From positions 1 to 64,000 of the forward strand of contig NZ_BOMS01000060.1 of the NCBI RefSeq assembly GCF_016862315.1: DNA of 64,000 nucleotides, given 5' to 3'. The translations under genes were made by a program, and so were the position numbers. This document shows, one piece after another, positions 1 through 8,232 of this stretch. Below the pieces are notes generated by a model. That model searched no databases. It saw only the letters and a list, made by a program, of their open reading frames with translations, and had not been told where the DNA came from. The DNA comes from Actinoplanes palleronii (GTDB taxonomy: Bacteria; Actinomycetota; Actinomycetes; Mycobacteriales; Micromonosporaceae). Positions within the stretch are counted from its first letter, which is position 1; each line of letters opens with the position of its first letter.

Positions 1-189
1 AGGCATCCCGGCCTGGCGCGGGTCAACGGGTTGTCCAGGCATCCCGGCCTGGCGCGGGTCAACGGGCTGTCCAGGCATCCCGGCCTGGCGGGCATCAATC
101 GGTTGTCCAGGCACCCCGGCCTGACGCGGATCGACCGGCTGGCCGGGCACCCCGGCCTGACGCGGACCACCCGGCTGGCCGGGCACCCC
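1..189. repeat. 36-bp tandem repeat inside a coding region
   Basis: Five complete 36-bp units start at 1, 37, 73, 109 and 145, followed by a 9-bp partial unit (181-189). The array probably continues beyond the left edge. Units 1 and 2 differ at a single base; units diverge toward the gene interior. On the minus strand each unit encodes 12 residues with the core PGQPVDPRQ, so copy-number changes keep the reading frame. Confidence 0.85.
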
Positions 190-1827
190 ACTCGCCGCGA
201 CAGGCGCAGGCGCCGGCGCACGCTCCGACTCGGCCGGGCGAACCACCCAGCCGCCCTCCGTGCCGGGACCGCGAGACTCCGGCCTGCCCGCCGGCTCCGG
301 CGCGCCGTTCTCGGGGCGGGACCCGCTCCGGTGCGCTGTGGACGTACCAGAATCGGTTGAAACCGGAACCTGCGGACGAACCGCAACCGACGCATCCGAG
401 GCGTCGGAAGGTCCGGTGGAAGCCGGCGGCGCCGCGGCGGCCGGCGTGACCGGGACCTGCGACGCGGCCGCGCCCGTCACCCGCGCGGGCGCCGTCGGCT
501 GCGGCGCCGCGACAACCCGCGGCGCGACCGGCGGCTCGCTCTTGACGACGCGCGGCACGGGCGGCGGTGTGGCCCGGCTGACCACCTTCGGGAGTACGGG
601 CGGATCGGCCCGTCGCACCACCCGCGGCTTGCGCTCGTCGTCGCGCGGCTGCGGTTCGACCGGCTCGCCCGGCGTCTCGTAGTACTCGCCGTCCAGCACG
701 ACCGGCTCGCTCCGGGCGACCGAACGGTCGTCGGTCGTCCAGTCCTCCTCGTCGCCGTCCCACTTCTGGGCGCGCAGGTCGAGCGGCTCGTCGTCGCGTC
801 CACGGGCCGGTTCGCGGGCGGCGACCAGGGGCGGGTCGGCGTCCGGGTACCGGCGGGACAGGTCGGCGTCCTGCGGGCGGGCGCGGCCGTCGTACCGATC
901 GTTGTCGTTGCCGACCGGCATCGGTGCCCGGCCGGGGGTCGCCGGCCGGTCGGTGTGCCGCGCCGGACCGCGCCGGAGGTCCTCGTCCTCGTCACGCCGG
1001 GTCCGCCGGCCGCCCGGGGGCCGGATCGGACCGAAGTCCTCGTCCGCCCAGGGCTGCGCGGCGGGACCGCGGCCACGCTCGTCCTCGAACCCGCGACGGG
1101 CCGCGGGCCGTTCGATGTCGTGCCGGTCGTCCCGGTCCTCGGGCCGGGGTTCCGGCGCCCGGCGGCGCGGTGCGGCCTCGTCCCGGCGCTCGTCCTCGCG
1201 CCGTACGCCTCGCCGGTCGTCGTCCCAGCGCTCGTCGCGGCGTTCGGCGGCGGGCCGCTGGCGGGTGCCGCCCCAGCGCTCGTCCGTCTCGCGCCGGTCG
1301 TCCCGGCCGCGGCCACGGTCGTCCGCGTAGTCGGCGAAGTCCCGGCGGTCGTCCTCACGCCGGCGTCCGCGCTCGTCCTCGGGACGGCGCGTTCCGTACC
1401 GTTCGGCCGGTCGCGCGCCGCGCCCGTCGTTCTGCGGGCGGCGCTGGCGTTCCGGGTTCTGCAGGGCGGCCGGGTCCACGATCGGGAAGTCCGGCTTGTC
1501 GAAGTCCACGCCCAGCTCGGGGCGGTTGAAGTCGATGTCGTCGAAGTCGTCGCCGGAGAGGTTCTCGACCGACGTGTCGATCGGGACGAAGTCCGGGTCG
1601 TTCAGCCAGCTGGGGCGCTTGTCGTCGAACGGCGCGGCCGGCTCACCGGCGCGCTGCATACGGCGCGGCGCGTTACCGTCACTCTCCGTGTTCGGCCGGC
1701 GGGTGGGGATGACATCGTCGGGAGACGTCCGCTTCTCGAAGTGACGTTGCTGCACCACAGCGTATTTGGGCATCATCGAGTACTCGTTGTACTCGTCGTC
1801 CCAATACTCGTCGTCCTCGAAGCTCAT
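1..1827 (-). CDS. Large disordered repeat-containing protein, 3' end beyond window
   Basis: I do not recognise this family. The minus-strand frame from ATG at 1827 stays open to the window edge (609 codons seen), so the C-terminus is missing. The N-terminus is acidic and aromatic (MSFEDDEYWDDEYNEYSMM), followed by a roughly 250-residue Arg/Asp/Glu-rich stretch, a Pro/Val/Ala-rich stretch and a 12-residue tandem repeat of the form AG(V/M)PGQP(V/I)DPRQ running off the edge. I see no signal peptide or membrane segment in the visible part. The whole visible part looks intrinsically disordered and alternates charges, as in cytoplasmic scaffold or condensate-type proteins; that role is inference. 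Two other minus frames and several plus frames are also open here because of base composition, but only this frame gives a continuous product from a start to the edge. Confidence 0.6.
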   Translation of the reverse strand, partial: MSFEDDEYWDDEYNEYSMMPKYAVVQQRHFEKRTSPDDVIPTRRPNTESDGNAPRRMQRAGEPAAPFDDKRPSWLNDPDFVPIDTSVENLSGDDFDDIDFNRPELGVDFDKPDFPIVDPAALQNPERQRRPQNDGRGARPAERYGTRRPEDERGRRREDDRRDFADYADDRGRGRDDRRETDERWGGTRQRPAAERRDERWDDDRRGVRREDERRDEAAPRRRAPEPRPEDRDDRHDIERPAARRGFEDERGRGPAAQPWADEDFGPIRPPGGRRTRRDEDEDLRRGPARHTDRPATPGRAPMPVGNDNDRYDGRARPQDADLSRRYPDADPPLVAAREPARGRDDEPLDLRAQKWDGDEEDWTTDDRSVARSEPVVLDGEYYETPGEPVEPQPRDDERKPRVVRRADPPVLPKVVSRATPPPVPRVVKSEPPVAPRVVAAPQPTAPARVTGAAASQVPVTPAAAAPPASTGPSDASDASVAVRPQVPVSTDSGTSTAHRSGSRPENGAPEPAGRPESRGPGTEGGWVVRPAESERAPAPAPVAASGVPGQPGGPRQAGVPGQPVDPRQAGVPGQPIDARQAGMPGQPVDPRQAGMPGQPVDPRQAGMP

Positions 1828-2555
1828 GACGCGACTCCGCTACGGCTCGGGAATGTCCCACCGCCCCGTCGCCGCATATGTGCCACCGTCCTCACCCTGG
1901 ACCACCTCCGCGCCCCCCGGTGCCCGCCCCTCGCGTACCCGGATCAACCGCCGCCACGTGGTGGATGTGGAAGGTTAATCACGGATTTGCGTAGCGCGCT
2001 ACCGCTCTGCGGTTCCCCCGAACCGGGCTCGCGAGGGCACCGCGGCCGGTGACCGACCCGGCGCCGCAGCCCGCCGGGAGTACTCGGTCGACTCTTCATA
2101 CGTCCGCCGGGTGCCCCCGGTTCAATGTTGTGAGCAGTGACTATGCCGGATCTCCGGTAGAGCGGCGGACGACGCGCCCCGATCAACGACGGTGACTGTC
2201 CGCCGGGTGCGGGAACGTGATCGAATTAAGCACTTCTTAAGCTCCTTTTCAGGAAAGCTACGAACTGCCGGGCGACCCTGATCAGGTGACGGAACGTGTC
2301 CAACGCCACCGTCGCGTTCTGCGGATCATGGGGGTCCGGCCTGGCACGGTTGTGGTGCGGCCCGGTCCACGAAGGACACGGCCCGCCCGCTGCGGCCGAC
2401 GATGTCCACGGCGGCCCACAGCTCCCCGGCCGAGCGGCCGCCGCCCCCCAGTTCTGGCGGCTGCTTTCTGCGCCCTTGAACGACCCGCCCGGGAGACCGC
2501 CCCCGACTCCCCGGGCGCTTGGCGGCTCAGGGCGTACCAGGCCGGGACGAGAGGC
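1828..2555. other. Long intergenic region without a convincing gene
   Basis: About 730 bp with no frame showing actinobacterial codon bias together with a plausible start. It contains a perfect 12-bp palindrome GTAGCGCGCTAC (1991-2002) and a locally A/T-richer patch near 2221-2265. Being upstream of the minus-strand gene at 1827, it presumably holds that gene's promoter and leader. I could not fit a tRNA or a riboswitch I know. Confidence 0.5.
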
Positions 2556-2580
2556 GGCGGCGGGATCTGATCCCGCCGCC
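2556..2580 (-). terminator. Perfect 11-bp hairpin downstream of 2644-3081 gene
   Basis: Arms GGCGGCGGGAT and ATCCCGCCGCC flank a 3-nt loop. It lies 63 bp past the stop of the minus-strand gene at 2644. There is no T tract, so it is either a U-less actinobacterial terminator or an mRNA-stabilising hairpin. Three copies of GGGTCGAGGTC lie between it and the stop codon. Confidence 0.45.
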
Positions 2581-2643
2581 GTTCTTGGGCTTCGGGTCGA
2601 GGTCCCGGTGGGTCGAGGTCTTTTCTGGGTCGAGGTCCGCCGC

Positions 2644-3081
2644 TCAGAGGCGGCCGTCCGGGGTGAACGGGCAGGCGCGGGCCGGGAGGACCAGTCCGGC
2701 GCCGGCGAGGTCGGTGAGCAAGGCCGAGATCTCGGTACGGGTGAGCAGCCCCGCCCGGTCCGGCCCCGGGTGCCGAACGCCGAGCGCCCCGGCCGCCTCG
2801 ATCGCCCTGGCCCCGATCGCGGCCTCCACCGCCCACACCCGGTGCGCGCACAGTGCCGACTGTGCCGACGCGGTCAGTTCCCCGTGCAGCCGGAGCAGCC
2901 GGCGCAGGTCGGCGGCGAGCTTCTCGATCGGCAGCCCGTACGGCTGCGGTTCGATCGGCGCCCGCTCCCGCACCCGTTCGGCGAACGCGTGCCAGCAGCG
3001 CGGCACGTGCCGCGCGGTGGCGATGATCAGCGGCGGCGCGGCGATCATCAGGGCGATGCGACTGGCGTCGAGAAGGTTCAC
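2644..3081 (-). CDS. Conserved-looking hypothetical protein, 145 aa
   Basis: Function not recognised. The N-terminus (MNLLDASRIALMIAAPPLII) forms one hydrophobic segment that could be an uncleaved signal anchor or a buried helix. The rest is Ala/Leu/Arg-rich and mostly helical, with a central amphipathic region (PIEKLAADLRRLLRLHGELT) and a short Pro-containing tail. It reads against the ArsR-type gene, whose start lies 117 bp away, so both promoters lie in the 3082-3198 gap that contains the palindromic operator at 3164-3197. The regulator could therefore also act on this gene; that is inference. Codon use is typical of the window and the start has no competing upstream ATG in frame. Confidence 0.7.
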   Translation of the reverse strand: MNLLDASRIALMIAAPPLIIATARHVPRCWHAFAERVRERAPIEPQPYGLPIEKLAADLRRLLRLHGELTASAQSALCAHRVWAVEAAIGARAIEAAGALGVRHPGPDRAGLLTRTEISALLTDLAGAGLVLPARACPFTPDGRL

Positions 3082-3163
3082 GGTTCACTCCGTCGTCTTC
3101 CCCCGACCTTCCGCCCGGACGCCACCGCAGTCAACAGCACTTTGTGCGACCCGTGCCGATCGA

Positions 3164-3197
3164 TAGCCAAGAACTCTTGGCCAAGATATGTTGGCTA
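3164..3197. promoter_or_regulatory. 34-bp palindromic operator abutting the ArsR-type start codon
   Basis: Outer arms TAGCCAA (3164-3170) and TTGGCTA (3191-3197) surround a perfect central palindrome CTTGGCCAAG (3176-3185), all with one dyad centre at 3180.5; 14 of 17 base pairs match. The right end is one base before the ATG at 3199, so the regulator would cover the transcription start of a leaderless or nearly leaderless mRNA. The likeliest binder is the adjacent regulator (autoregulation). Confidence 0.65.
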
Positions 3198-3198
3198 A

Positions 3199-3774
3199 AT
3201 GGAAGCCCGTCGGATCACCGATCCCCGCGCCCTGCGCGCCCTCGCCCACCCGGCCCGGATCCAGCTGCTGGAGCTGCTCACCGTCGACGGCCCGGCCACC
3301 GGCCGTCAGCTCGCCGACCGCACCGGCGAGTCCACCGCCTCGGTCAGCTATCACGTCGCCCAGCTGGTCAAATGGGACCTGGTCGAGCCGGCCACCGAGC
3401 TGGCCCGCGGCCGCGAACGCCCCTGGCGCGCCACCGGCCGGGGGATCACCTGGGCCGGCACCGGCTCACCGGAGTTCGTCGCCGCCGCCCGCGCCCTGCG
3501 TGACCAGATGGTCGCCCGCCACCTGGACGAACTCGACGAGTACCGCCGCGCCGAGGACACCCTCGACCCGGCCTGGCGCGAGGCCGCCTGGATCGGCTAC
3601 GACGTCGGCTACCTGACCGCCGACGAGGTCGCCGAGGCGACCACCAGGATCAAGGCGATCATCGCCGAGTACACCGGTTCGCCGCGCCCGCGCCAGACCG
3701 AGGCCCGCAAAATCAACTTCTTCGGGTACGCCCTGCCGGCCCGCGATGCAGCCCCCGTCTCGCCGGAGGTCTGA
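3199..3774 (+). CDS. ArsR/HTH_20-type winged-helix transcriptional regulator
   Basis: A 191-residue DNA-binding protein. Residues about 8-80 form a winged helix of the ArsR-like type: ALRALAHPARIQLLELL (helix 1-2), then a recognition-helix region around STASVSYHVAQLVKWDLVEP. The C-terminal half (FVAAARALRDQMVARHLDEL onward) is a helical region with no visible metal-binding cysteines, so it is probably a drug- or metabolite-responsive member of the family rather than a metal sensor. The start is fixed by the operator palindrome ending one base upstream. No Shine-Dalgarno sequence is present, which suits a leaderless transcript. It is followed after 2 bp by an MFS transporter, so it probably represses itself and that transporter. 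Confidence 0.88.
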   Translation: MEARRITDPRALRALAHPARIQLLELLTVDGPATGRQLADRTGESTASVSYHVAQLVKWDLVEPATELARGRERPWRATGRGITWAGTGSPEFVAAARALRDQMVARHLDELDEYRRAEDTLDPAWREAAWIGYDVGYLTADEVAEATTRIKAIIAEYTGSPRPRQTEARKINFFGYALPARDAAPVSPEV

Positions 3775-3776
3775 CC

Positions 3777-5342
3777 GTGCCGCTGGCAGCGCTCTTCACC
3801 GCGAAGCTCATCTCCACGTTCGGCTCCTGGCTGACGGTCCTGGCGCTGCCGTGGTTCATCCTGGTCACCTCGGGTTCCCCGACCCGGATGTCCGCGGTCC
3901 TGACCGTCGAGTTCCTGGGTGTCGTCCTGGTCGGCATCCCCAGCGGCCGCCTGGTTCAGCGCCTGGGCGCCCGCCGCACGATGCTCCTCGGCGACGCCGC
4001 CCGGGCCCCGCTGATGGCCCTGGTCCCGCTGCTCCACGCGGCCGGCCTGCTGACCTTCCCGGCCCTGCTGGCGATCTCCTTCGGCCTGGGTCTGTTCACC
4101 GCCCCCTACATCGCCTCCCAGCGCCTGATCCTCCCCGACCTGCTCGCCGCGGCTCCCACCCGCGAACCGCGCTCGGCACTCTCCCGGATCGGCCGGCAGC
4201 GCATCCGTGCCTCTCGCGTGATCGGGGAGGACGATGCCCCGGCGGGCGAGGGGCGTCTGGCCCGGGCGAACAGCCTGATCGACGCGGCCACCCGGGTCGG
4301 CGCCCTGGCCGGCCCGGCCCTCGGCGGCGTCCTGATCGCCACGATGGGCGCGGCCGAGGTCCTGTGGCTCGACGCGGCCAGCTACGCCGTCTCGTTCCTG
4401 ATCGTCCTGCTCTTCGTCCACGTCCCGCCCCGCGTCTCGCCCCGCGTCCCGCCCCGCGTCCCGCACCCCACGGACCCCCGTCCCGGCAGTCCGGATCTCG
4501 CAGACCTCGCTGACCGACCACGCTCCAGTGGCGCCCGCCCAGGCAGTCCAGGTCTCGCTGACCTCGCTGACCGCCCGGGCCGCCCAGACTCCGCAAGCCA
4601 GCCGGGTATCACGGACCATCCGCCCACAGTGGATAGATCCGAAATAGCGGATGAACCCGATAGGTCGGGCAAATCTGGCGCCCCTGACCTCCTGGCCGGG
4701 CTGCGCCACGTGGTCCGGCACCGATCGCTCCGGCTGTTCCTGGCCGCGCTGCTCCTGATCGCCCTGGCCACCCCGGCCATCTTCGCCTGCCTCCCGGTCC
4801 TGGTCCTGCACGACCTCGGCGGCGATCCTCGAGTGCTCGGCCTGCTCACCGCCGCGAACGGTGCGGGCCTCGCCGCCGGCGGCATCCTCGCCCTCCTGGT
4901 CATCGCCCGCCTGCGGGACACCGCGCTGGCCCTGGCCGCCGTCGTCCTCGCGCTCCCGCTCTGGCTGCTGCTGTCCTCTCGGATCTCCCTGCTGGCGGTG
5001 GCCCTGTTCCTCTCCGGCCTGGCCACCCCGCTCTGCGCGGCCACCCTCAACACCCGCTTCACGCTCCGCACACCCACCCCGATCCGCCCGCAGGTACTGA
5101 CCGCCGTGACCACCGCGGAGAACCTCGCCGCTTTCCTGGCCTTCGCCGCCGCCGGCCCGGTCCTCCAGGCTGCCGGCCTGAGGCCGGTCTTCACCGCGAT
5201 CGCCACCCTGGCCACTCTCGGCGCCGTCACCTACTGCGCCGCCCTCCGCGCCGACACCCGCACCCCACCCGCAGCCCCGGCCCCGGCATCCCGCCGGACC
5301 GAACCCCACGACACCGTCCCCTCGCCGGCCCCATCCCGATAA
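3777..5342 (+). CDS. MFS transporter with repeat-expanded central loop
   Basis: A major facilitator superfamily permease, probably a drug or metabolite exporter, 521 residues from a GTG start 2 bp after the regulator's stop. The first half begins with membrane helices from ALFTAKLISTFGSWLTVLAL; the GIPSGRLVQRLGARRTM stretch matches the conserved cytoplasmic loop 2-3 of MFS proteins. The second half resumes at LFLAALLLIALATPAIFACL. Between them, residues about 215-305 form a hydrophilic Pro/Asp/Arg-rich insert made of 12-bp and 57-bp repeats, longer than the usual central loop. The regulator/MFS operon arrangement suggests efflux induced by its own substrate. The C-terminus (APAPASRRTEPHDTVPSPAP) is a disordered tail. 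Substrate cannot be told from sequence. Confidence 0.87.
   Translation: MPLAALFTAKLISTFGSWLTVLALPWFILVTSGSPTRMSAVLTVEFLGVVLVGIPSGRLVQRLGARRTMLLGDAARAPLMALVPLLHAAGLLTFPALLAISFGLGLFTAPYIASQRLILPDLLAAAPTREPRSALSRIGRQRIRASRVIGEDDAPAGEGRLARANSLIDAATRVGALAGPALGGVLIATMGAAEVLWLDAASYAVSFLIVLLFVHVPPRVSPRVPPRVPHPTDPRPGSPDLADLADRPRSSGARPGSPGLADLADRPGRPDSASQPGITDHPPTVDRSEIADEPDRSGKSGAPDLLAGLRHVVRHRSLRLFLAALLLIALATPAIFACLPVLVLHDLGGDPRVLGLLTAANGAGLAAGGILALLVIARLRDTALALAAVVLALPLWLLLSSRISLLAVALFLSGLATPLCAATLNTRFTLRTPTPIRPQVLTAVTTAENLAAFLAFAAAGPVLQAAGLRPVFTAIATLATLGAVTYCAALRADTRTPPAAPAPASRRTEPHDTVPSPAPSR
4425..4575. repeat. In-frame minisatellites inside the MFS gene
   Basis: Three 12-bp units (4425-4460) encode PPRV/SPRV-type tetrapeptides. 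Two 57-bp units (from 4482 and 4539) encode PGSPxLADLADRP plus a 6-residue linker. Both periods are multiples of three, so the central cytoplasmic loop lengthens without frameshift. Confidence 0.8.
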
Positions 5343-5420
5343 CCGCTCCACCGGCGACCCCCTTGACCGTCCCGCTCCATCACACAGCGCACCCGCAGCA
5401 CCGCCGATCACACCAGTTCC

Positions 5421-5599
5421 CAGCTGGCCCTGAGGGGTGTGTCCGCACCCAGGAGGCACCGCTGGCGCCCAGCCGGCGCCGCCCGGCTGGTCTTGGGGGG
5501 TGTGTCCGCGGCCGGGAGGCACCGCTGGCGCCCAGCCGGCGCCGCCCGGCTGGTCTTGGGGGGTGTGTCGGTGGCCGGGAGGTGCCGCTGGCGGCCAGG
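5421..5599. repeat. Three tandem hairpin elements (module A family), 63-bp period
   Basis: Three copies with equivalent bases at 5424, 5487 and 5550 (period 63 bp). Each starts CTGG(T/C)C, runs through GGGGTGTGTC and returns through GG(C/T)(A/G)CC...CCAG. They resemble the hairpins at 9350, 23031, 34194, 41577 and 52551 but with weaker stems. They sit between the 3' ends of the convergent genes ending at 5342 and 5614 and may act as a bidirectional terminator or 3'-UTR structure. Confidence 0.75.
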
Positions 5600-5613
5600 C
5601 GGGGACGGGGTGG

Positions 5614-6024
5614 TCAGGCGTAGCGGGACAGGGCGTGTTCGAACTCCGGTGTTCCCGGCGGCCCGTCGAAATCCATGCTGGTAGGGGAGTCGCCGGGCTG
5701 GAGAAAGTGGCCTGCCTGGGCAGCGACCGCCTGGACCAGCGAGAACGGCGCGGCCACGAGGGGCACCGGCAACCGCACCGCCGTCCGCCGGCCCGGTGTG
5801 TTGATCAGAAGCAGACTCCAGCCGTCGACCTCCGACCAGCTGAGGCCGGCCTGGTCGTGTTCCCAGGTCACCACGGACGGCCGACCACGGTCGAACGGGA
5901 TCCAGCCGTCCCGGGGCACTCCCGGATCGGCCCGCCAGTCGGCCACCGGCAACCCGGCCGCCTCGAGCGCCTCGGCGACCGCCCGCAGATAACCCCAGTG
6001 CCCCGCCACCTCTGCCGGCCTCAT
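5614..6024 (-). CDS. Hypothetical protein, DUF6292-like
   Basis: A 136-residue protein. The core (GHWGYLRAVAEALEAAGLPV, then WEHDQAGLSWSEVDGWSLL and a C-terminal SLVQAVAAQAGHFL helix) resembles small DUF6292-type actinomycete proteins of unknown function, with the typical pattern of helix, Trp-rich strands and C-terminal helix; the match is from memory and moderate. The start at 6024 is chosen because GGGGAG lies about 10 nt upstream; an in-frame ATG at 6234 also exists, but the extra 70 codons have poor third-position bias and an Arg/Trp-rich product. The same strand carries another hypothetical gene immediately upstream (6241-6771). Confidence 0.68.
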   Translation of the reverse strand: MRPAEVAGHWGYLRAVAEALEAAGLPVADWRADPGVPRDGWIPFDRGRPSVVTWEHDQAGLSWSEVDGWSLLLINTPGRRTAVRLPVPLVAAPFSLVQAVAAQAGHFLQPGDSPTSMDFDGPPGTPEFEHALSRYA

Positions 6025-6240
6025 CCCGACGGACTCCCCGCTCTCGAACGGCCACCCCGGCAGACGATCTCGGCCCGCTGCCCACGGACGCGCTCGCCTC
6101 TGACAGAGTTCGCCGAAATGATCCCAGCACCACGCTCTGCGCTGCCATCCCGCAACTTCACACGGCCGGGCGCGCACCTGAGGCGTGGGGACCTCGGTTT
6201 CGAACCGGGTCGAGCGGCGATCCGCCGTCACCACGGGTCG

Positions 6241-6771
6241 TCAGATGACGACGCGGCGGGCGATGTCGAAGAGGCCGTGCCGGTCGCCGAACGTGCGGCG
6301 CACCGCGGCGCCCATCGCCTCGAACACCGTGTCGCCGCCGAAGTCGCATCCGCCGGCGGATTCCGGATCCACCTCGCCGAGCAGCAGGTGCACGGCGAGC
6401 TCGTCCGCCAGGCCGCCGGGCTGATGTCCCTCACCGGGCAGGTCGGTGGCGAAGACCCGCTTGCCGAGTGCCGCGTCTCCGGCCGGGGAGTCCGGTTCCG
6501 GGGCGTGCAGATAGAGCAGGGCCGCGGTTCGCGGGCGCAGGATCCGCTGAAAGACGCAGGGTTCCAGATCGGGTACGTCGGCGAGCGCCCCACCCCAGAA
6601 GTGCTCACCCACGGTGAACCCGCCGGCCGACAGCGCCTTGGCTGCCGTCCACCCGCACGGCCCATCGTCCCAGGTCACGGTCGGCGGGTAGGAGTTGTCG
6701 GCGCGCGGCAGCAACCCGTCCACAGCACCCAGCGTGTCCATCAAGCGCAGGATCCCGGGCGTCGGCGTCAC
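6241..6771 (-). CDS. Hypothetical protein, about 176 aa
   Basis: Not recognised. The well-coded part runs from about residue 10 (MDTLGAVDGLLPRADNSYPP), through TVTWDDGPCGWTAAKALSAG and FWGGALADVPDLEPCVFQRI, to a C-terminal FGDRHGLFDIARRVVI. It looks globular, with several Cys and Trp residues and no membrane segment. GTG at 6771 is taken as the start; ATG at 6741 is an alternative. The frame stays open up to 7002, but 6780-7002 is visibly A/T-richer and lacks coding bias, so it more likely carries the divergent promoters for this gene and the glycosyltransferase at 7066. It may be co-transcribed with the downstream DUF6292-like gene. Confidence 0.6.
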   Translation of the reverse strand: MTPTPGILRLMDTLGAVDGLLPRADNSYPPTVTWDDGPCGWTAAKALSAGGFTVGEHFWGGALADVPDLEPCVFQRILRPRTAALLYLHAPEPDSPAGDAALGKRVFATDLPGEGHQPGGLADELAVHLLLGEVDPESAGGCDFGGDTVFEAMGAAVRRTFGDRHGLFDIARRVVI

Positions 6772-7065
6772 CGGCTGATCATGACGATCGACGGATCCGC
6801 AAGTAAAGCCGCCAGATTTCTGCACACCCGATTCACAGAATCTTCCCGACAATCCCCACAAAAGCCACCCCGCACGCATCACCACCCGCCAATGACCCCT
6901 CACCCTCCGCAAGCCCCCGCGGCAAGCGCCGATTCCGCCCACCGCGGCGACGTGGTGGCGACACGCGAGCGACGCAGAGCCGAACATCAGTGATGTCAGC
7001 AATCGTTCAGCCGCGCATCACGAGGGCGTCGCCGCGCGGACCCGGCCCGCCCGTCCCCTGTACGC

Positions 7066-8220
7066 ATGCGCATCGCGCTGGTCACAGAGTCCTTCCTGCC
7101 GGATGTCAACGGCGTCGCCCACTCGGTGGTCCGTACCGCGGAGCACCTCGTCCGCACCGGCCACGAACCGATCGTGATCGCCCCGGAGCCCGCCCCCGGT
7201 CCGGCGCCGATCACCATGCCCTACCCGGTGGTCCGGGTCCCCTCGGTGCCGCTGCCCGGCTATCCGCAGATCCGGCTCGGCCTGCCCGTCCCCGCGCTGC
7301 GTTCCGCGATCCGCTCGCACGGCGCCGAGGTCGTCCACCTGGCCAGCCCGTTCGTGCTCGGCGCGTGGGCGCGGACCGCGGCCGCGTCGCTGGGCCTGCC
7401 CACGGTCGCGATCTATCAGACCGACGTCGCGGCCTACGCCCGGGCCCGCCAGCTGGGCGTCTGCGAGCAGTTGTCCTGGCGCTGGATCCGGCGGCTGCAC
7501 AACGGCGCCTCCCGCACGCTGGCGCCGTCCACCGAGTCGATGACCGCGCTGCGCGAGCACGGCATCGAGCGCGTGCACCTGTGGCGCCGGGGCGTCGACG
7601 ATGTGCGTTTTCAGCCAAACCGGCGCAGTGCCGGGGTGCGCCGGGCGCTCTGCCGAGACGGCGAGATCCTGGTCGGTTTCGTCGGCAGGCTCGCCGTCGA
7701 GAAGGAGGTCGACCTGCTGGCCGGCGTCGCGGCGCTGCCCGGGGTGCGACTGGTGGTGATCGGTGACGGGCCGGCCCGCGGGATGCTCCGCCGGGCGCTG
7801 CCCACCGCCACGTTCCTCGGCGCGCGGCACGGCAGCCAGCTCGCCCGGATCTACGCGAGCCTGGACGTCTTCGCGCACACCGGCCCGTTCGAGACGTTCG
7901 GCCAGACCGTGCAGGAGGCGATGGCCAGCGGCGTACCGGTCGTCGCCCCGGCCAAGGGCGGCCCGTGTGACCTGGTCCGCGACGGGCTGACCGGCTTCCT
8001 GGTGCCGCCGCACGAGGCGGCCGGGTTCACCCGGGCGGTGGCCCGGCTGGCCGCCGACCCGATGGTGCGGCGCGCGATGGGCCAGGCGGGCCGGTCCGCG
8101 ATCGCGGGGCGCAGCTGGGCCACGGTCGGCGATCAGCTGCTCGGCCACTACGCGGAGGTGCTCGGCGCGGCGCTCCCCGCCGTACCGGAAATGTCGCGGC
8201 CGCACGCCGCCGCGGCCTGA
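7066..8220 (+). CDS. GT4 family glycosyltransferase, MgtA/PimB-like
   Basis: A 384-residue GT-B retaining glycosyltransferase of family GT4, closest in character to GDP-mannose-dependent alpha-mannosyltransferases (MgtA/PimB group) that act on membrane glycolipids at the cytoplasmic face. The N-terminal acceptor domain starts RIALVTESFLPDVNGVAHSV. The C-terminal donor domain begins near residue 200 (VGFVGRLAVEKEVDLLAG) and has the E-x7-E element in GPFETFGQTVQEAMASG (about 274-290), followed by PVVAPAKGGPCDLV. The start ATG has no Shine-Dalgarno sequence. The next large gene is a MptB-like polyprenol-phosphomannose mannosyltransferase, so both may serve lipomannan-type or other mannolipid assembly. 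The donor sugar is inferred from family. Confidence 0.85.
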   Translation: MRIALVTESFLPDVNGVAHSVVRTAEHLVRTGHEPIVIAPEPAPGPAPITMPYPVVRVPSVPLPGYPQIRLGLPVPALRSAIRSHGAEVVHLASPFVLGAWARTAAASLGLPTVAIYQTDVAAYARARQLGVCEQLSWRWIRRLHNGASRTLAPSTESMTALREHGIERVHLWRRGVDDVRFQPNRRSAGVRRALCRDGEILVGFVGRLAVEKEVDLLAGVAALPGVRLVVIGDGPARGMLRRALPTATFLGARHGSQLARIYASLDVFAHTGPFETFGQTVQEAMASGVPVVAPAKGGPCDLVRDGLTGFLVPPHEAAGFTRAVARLAADPMVRRAMGQAGRSAIAGRSWATVGDQLLGHYAEVLGAALPAVPEMSRPHAAAA

Positions 8221-8232
8221 TCGAAAACAGAC

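Noticed and set aside
1..189. 36-bp repeats at the left edge as a CRISPR array
   Set aside because: Units are contiguous with no spacers and encode a continuous 12-residue peptide repeat in an open frame; no cas genes are present.
1981..2100. GGGGGAACC-type motif on the minus strand as a ydaO/c-di-AMP riboswitch
   Set aside because: The paired GGGT-AATC and terminal closing elements of that riboswitch could not be found in order, and the downstream gene is not of a usual regulated class.
2286..2570. Plus-strand 94-codon frame in the first long intergenic gap
   Set aside because: Arg/Pro-rich composition product, no start signal, ends within the hairpin at 2556.
5363..5623. Plus-strand 86-codon frame through the 63-bp hairpin array as a gene
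   Set aside because: The peptide is only the translation of the repeats; no ribosome site and the array lies between convergent gene ends.
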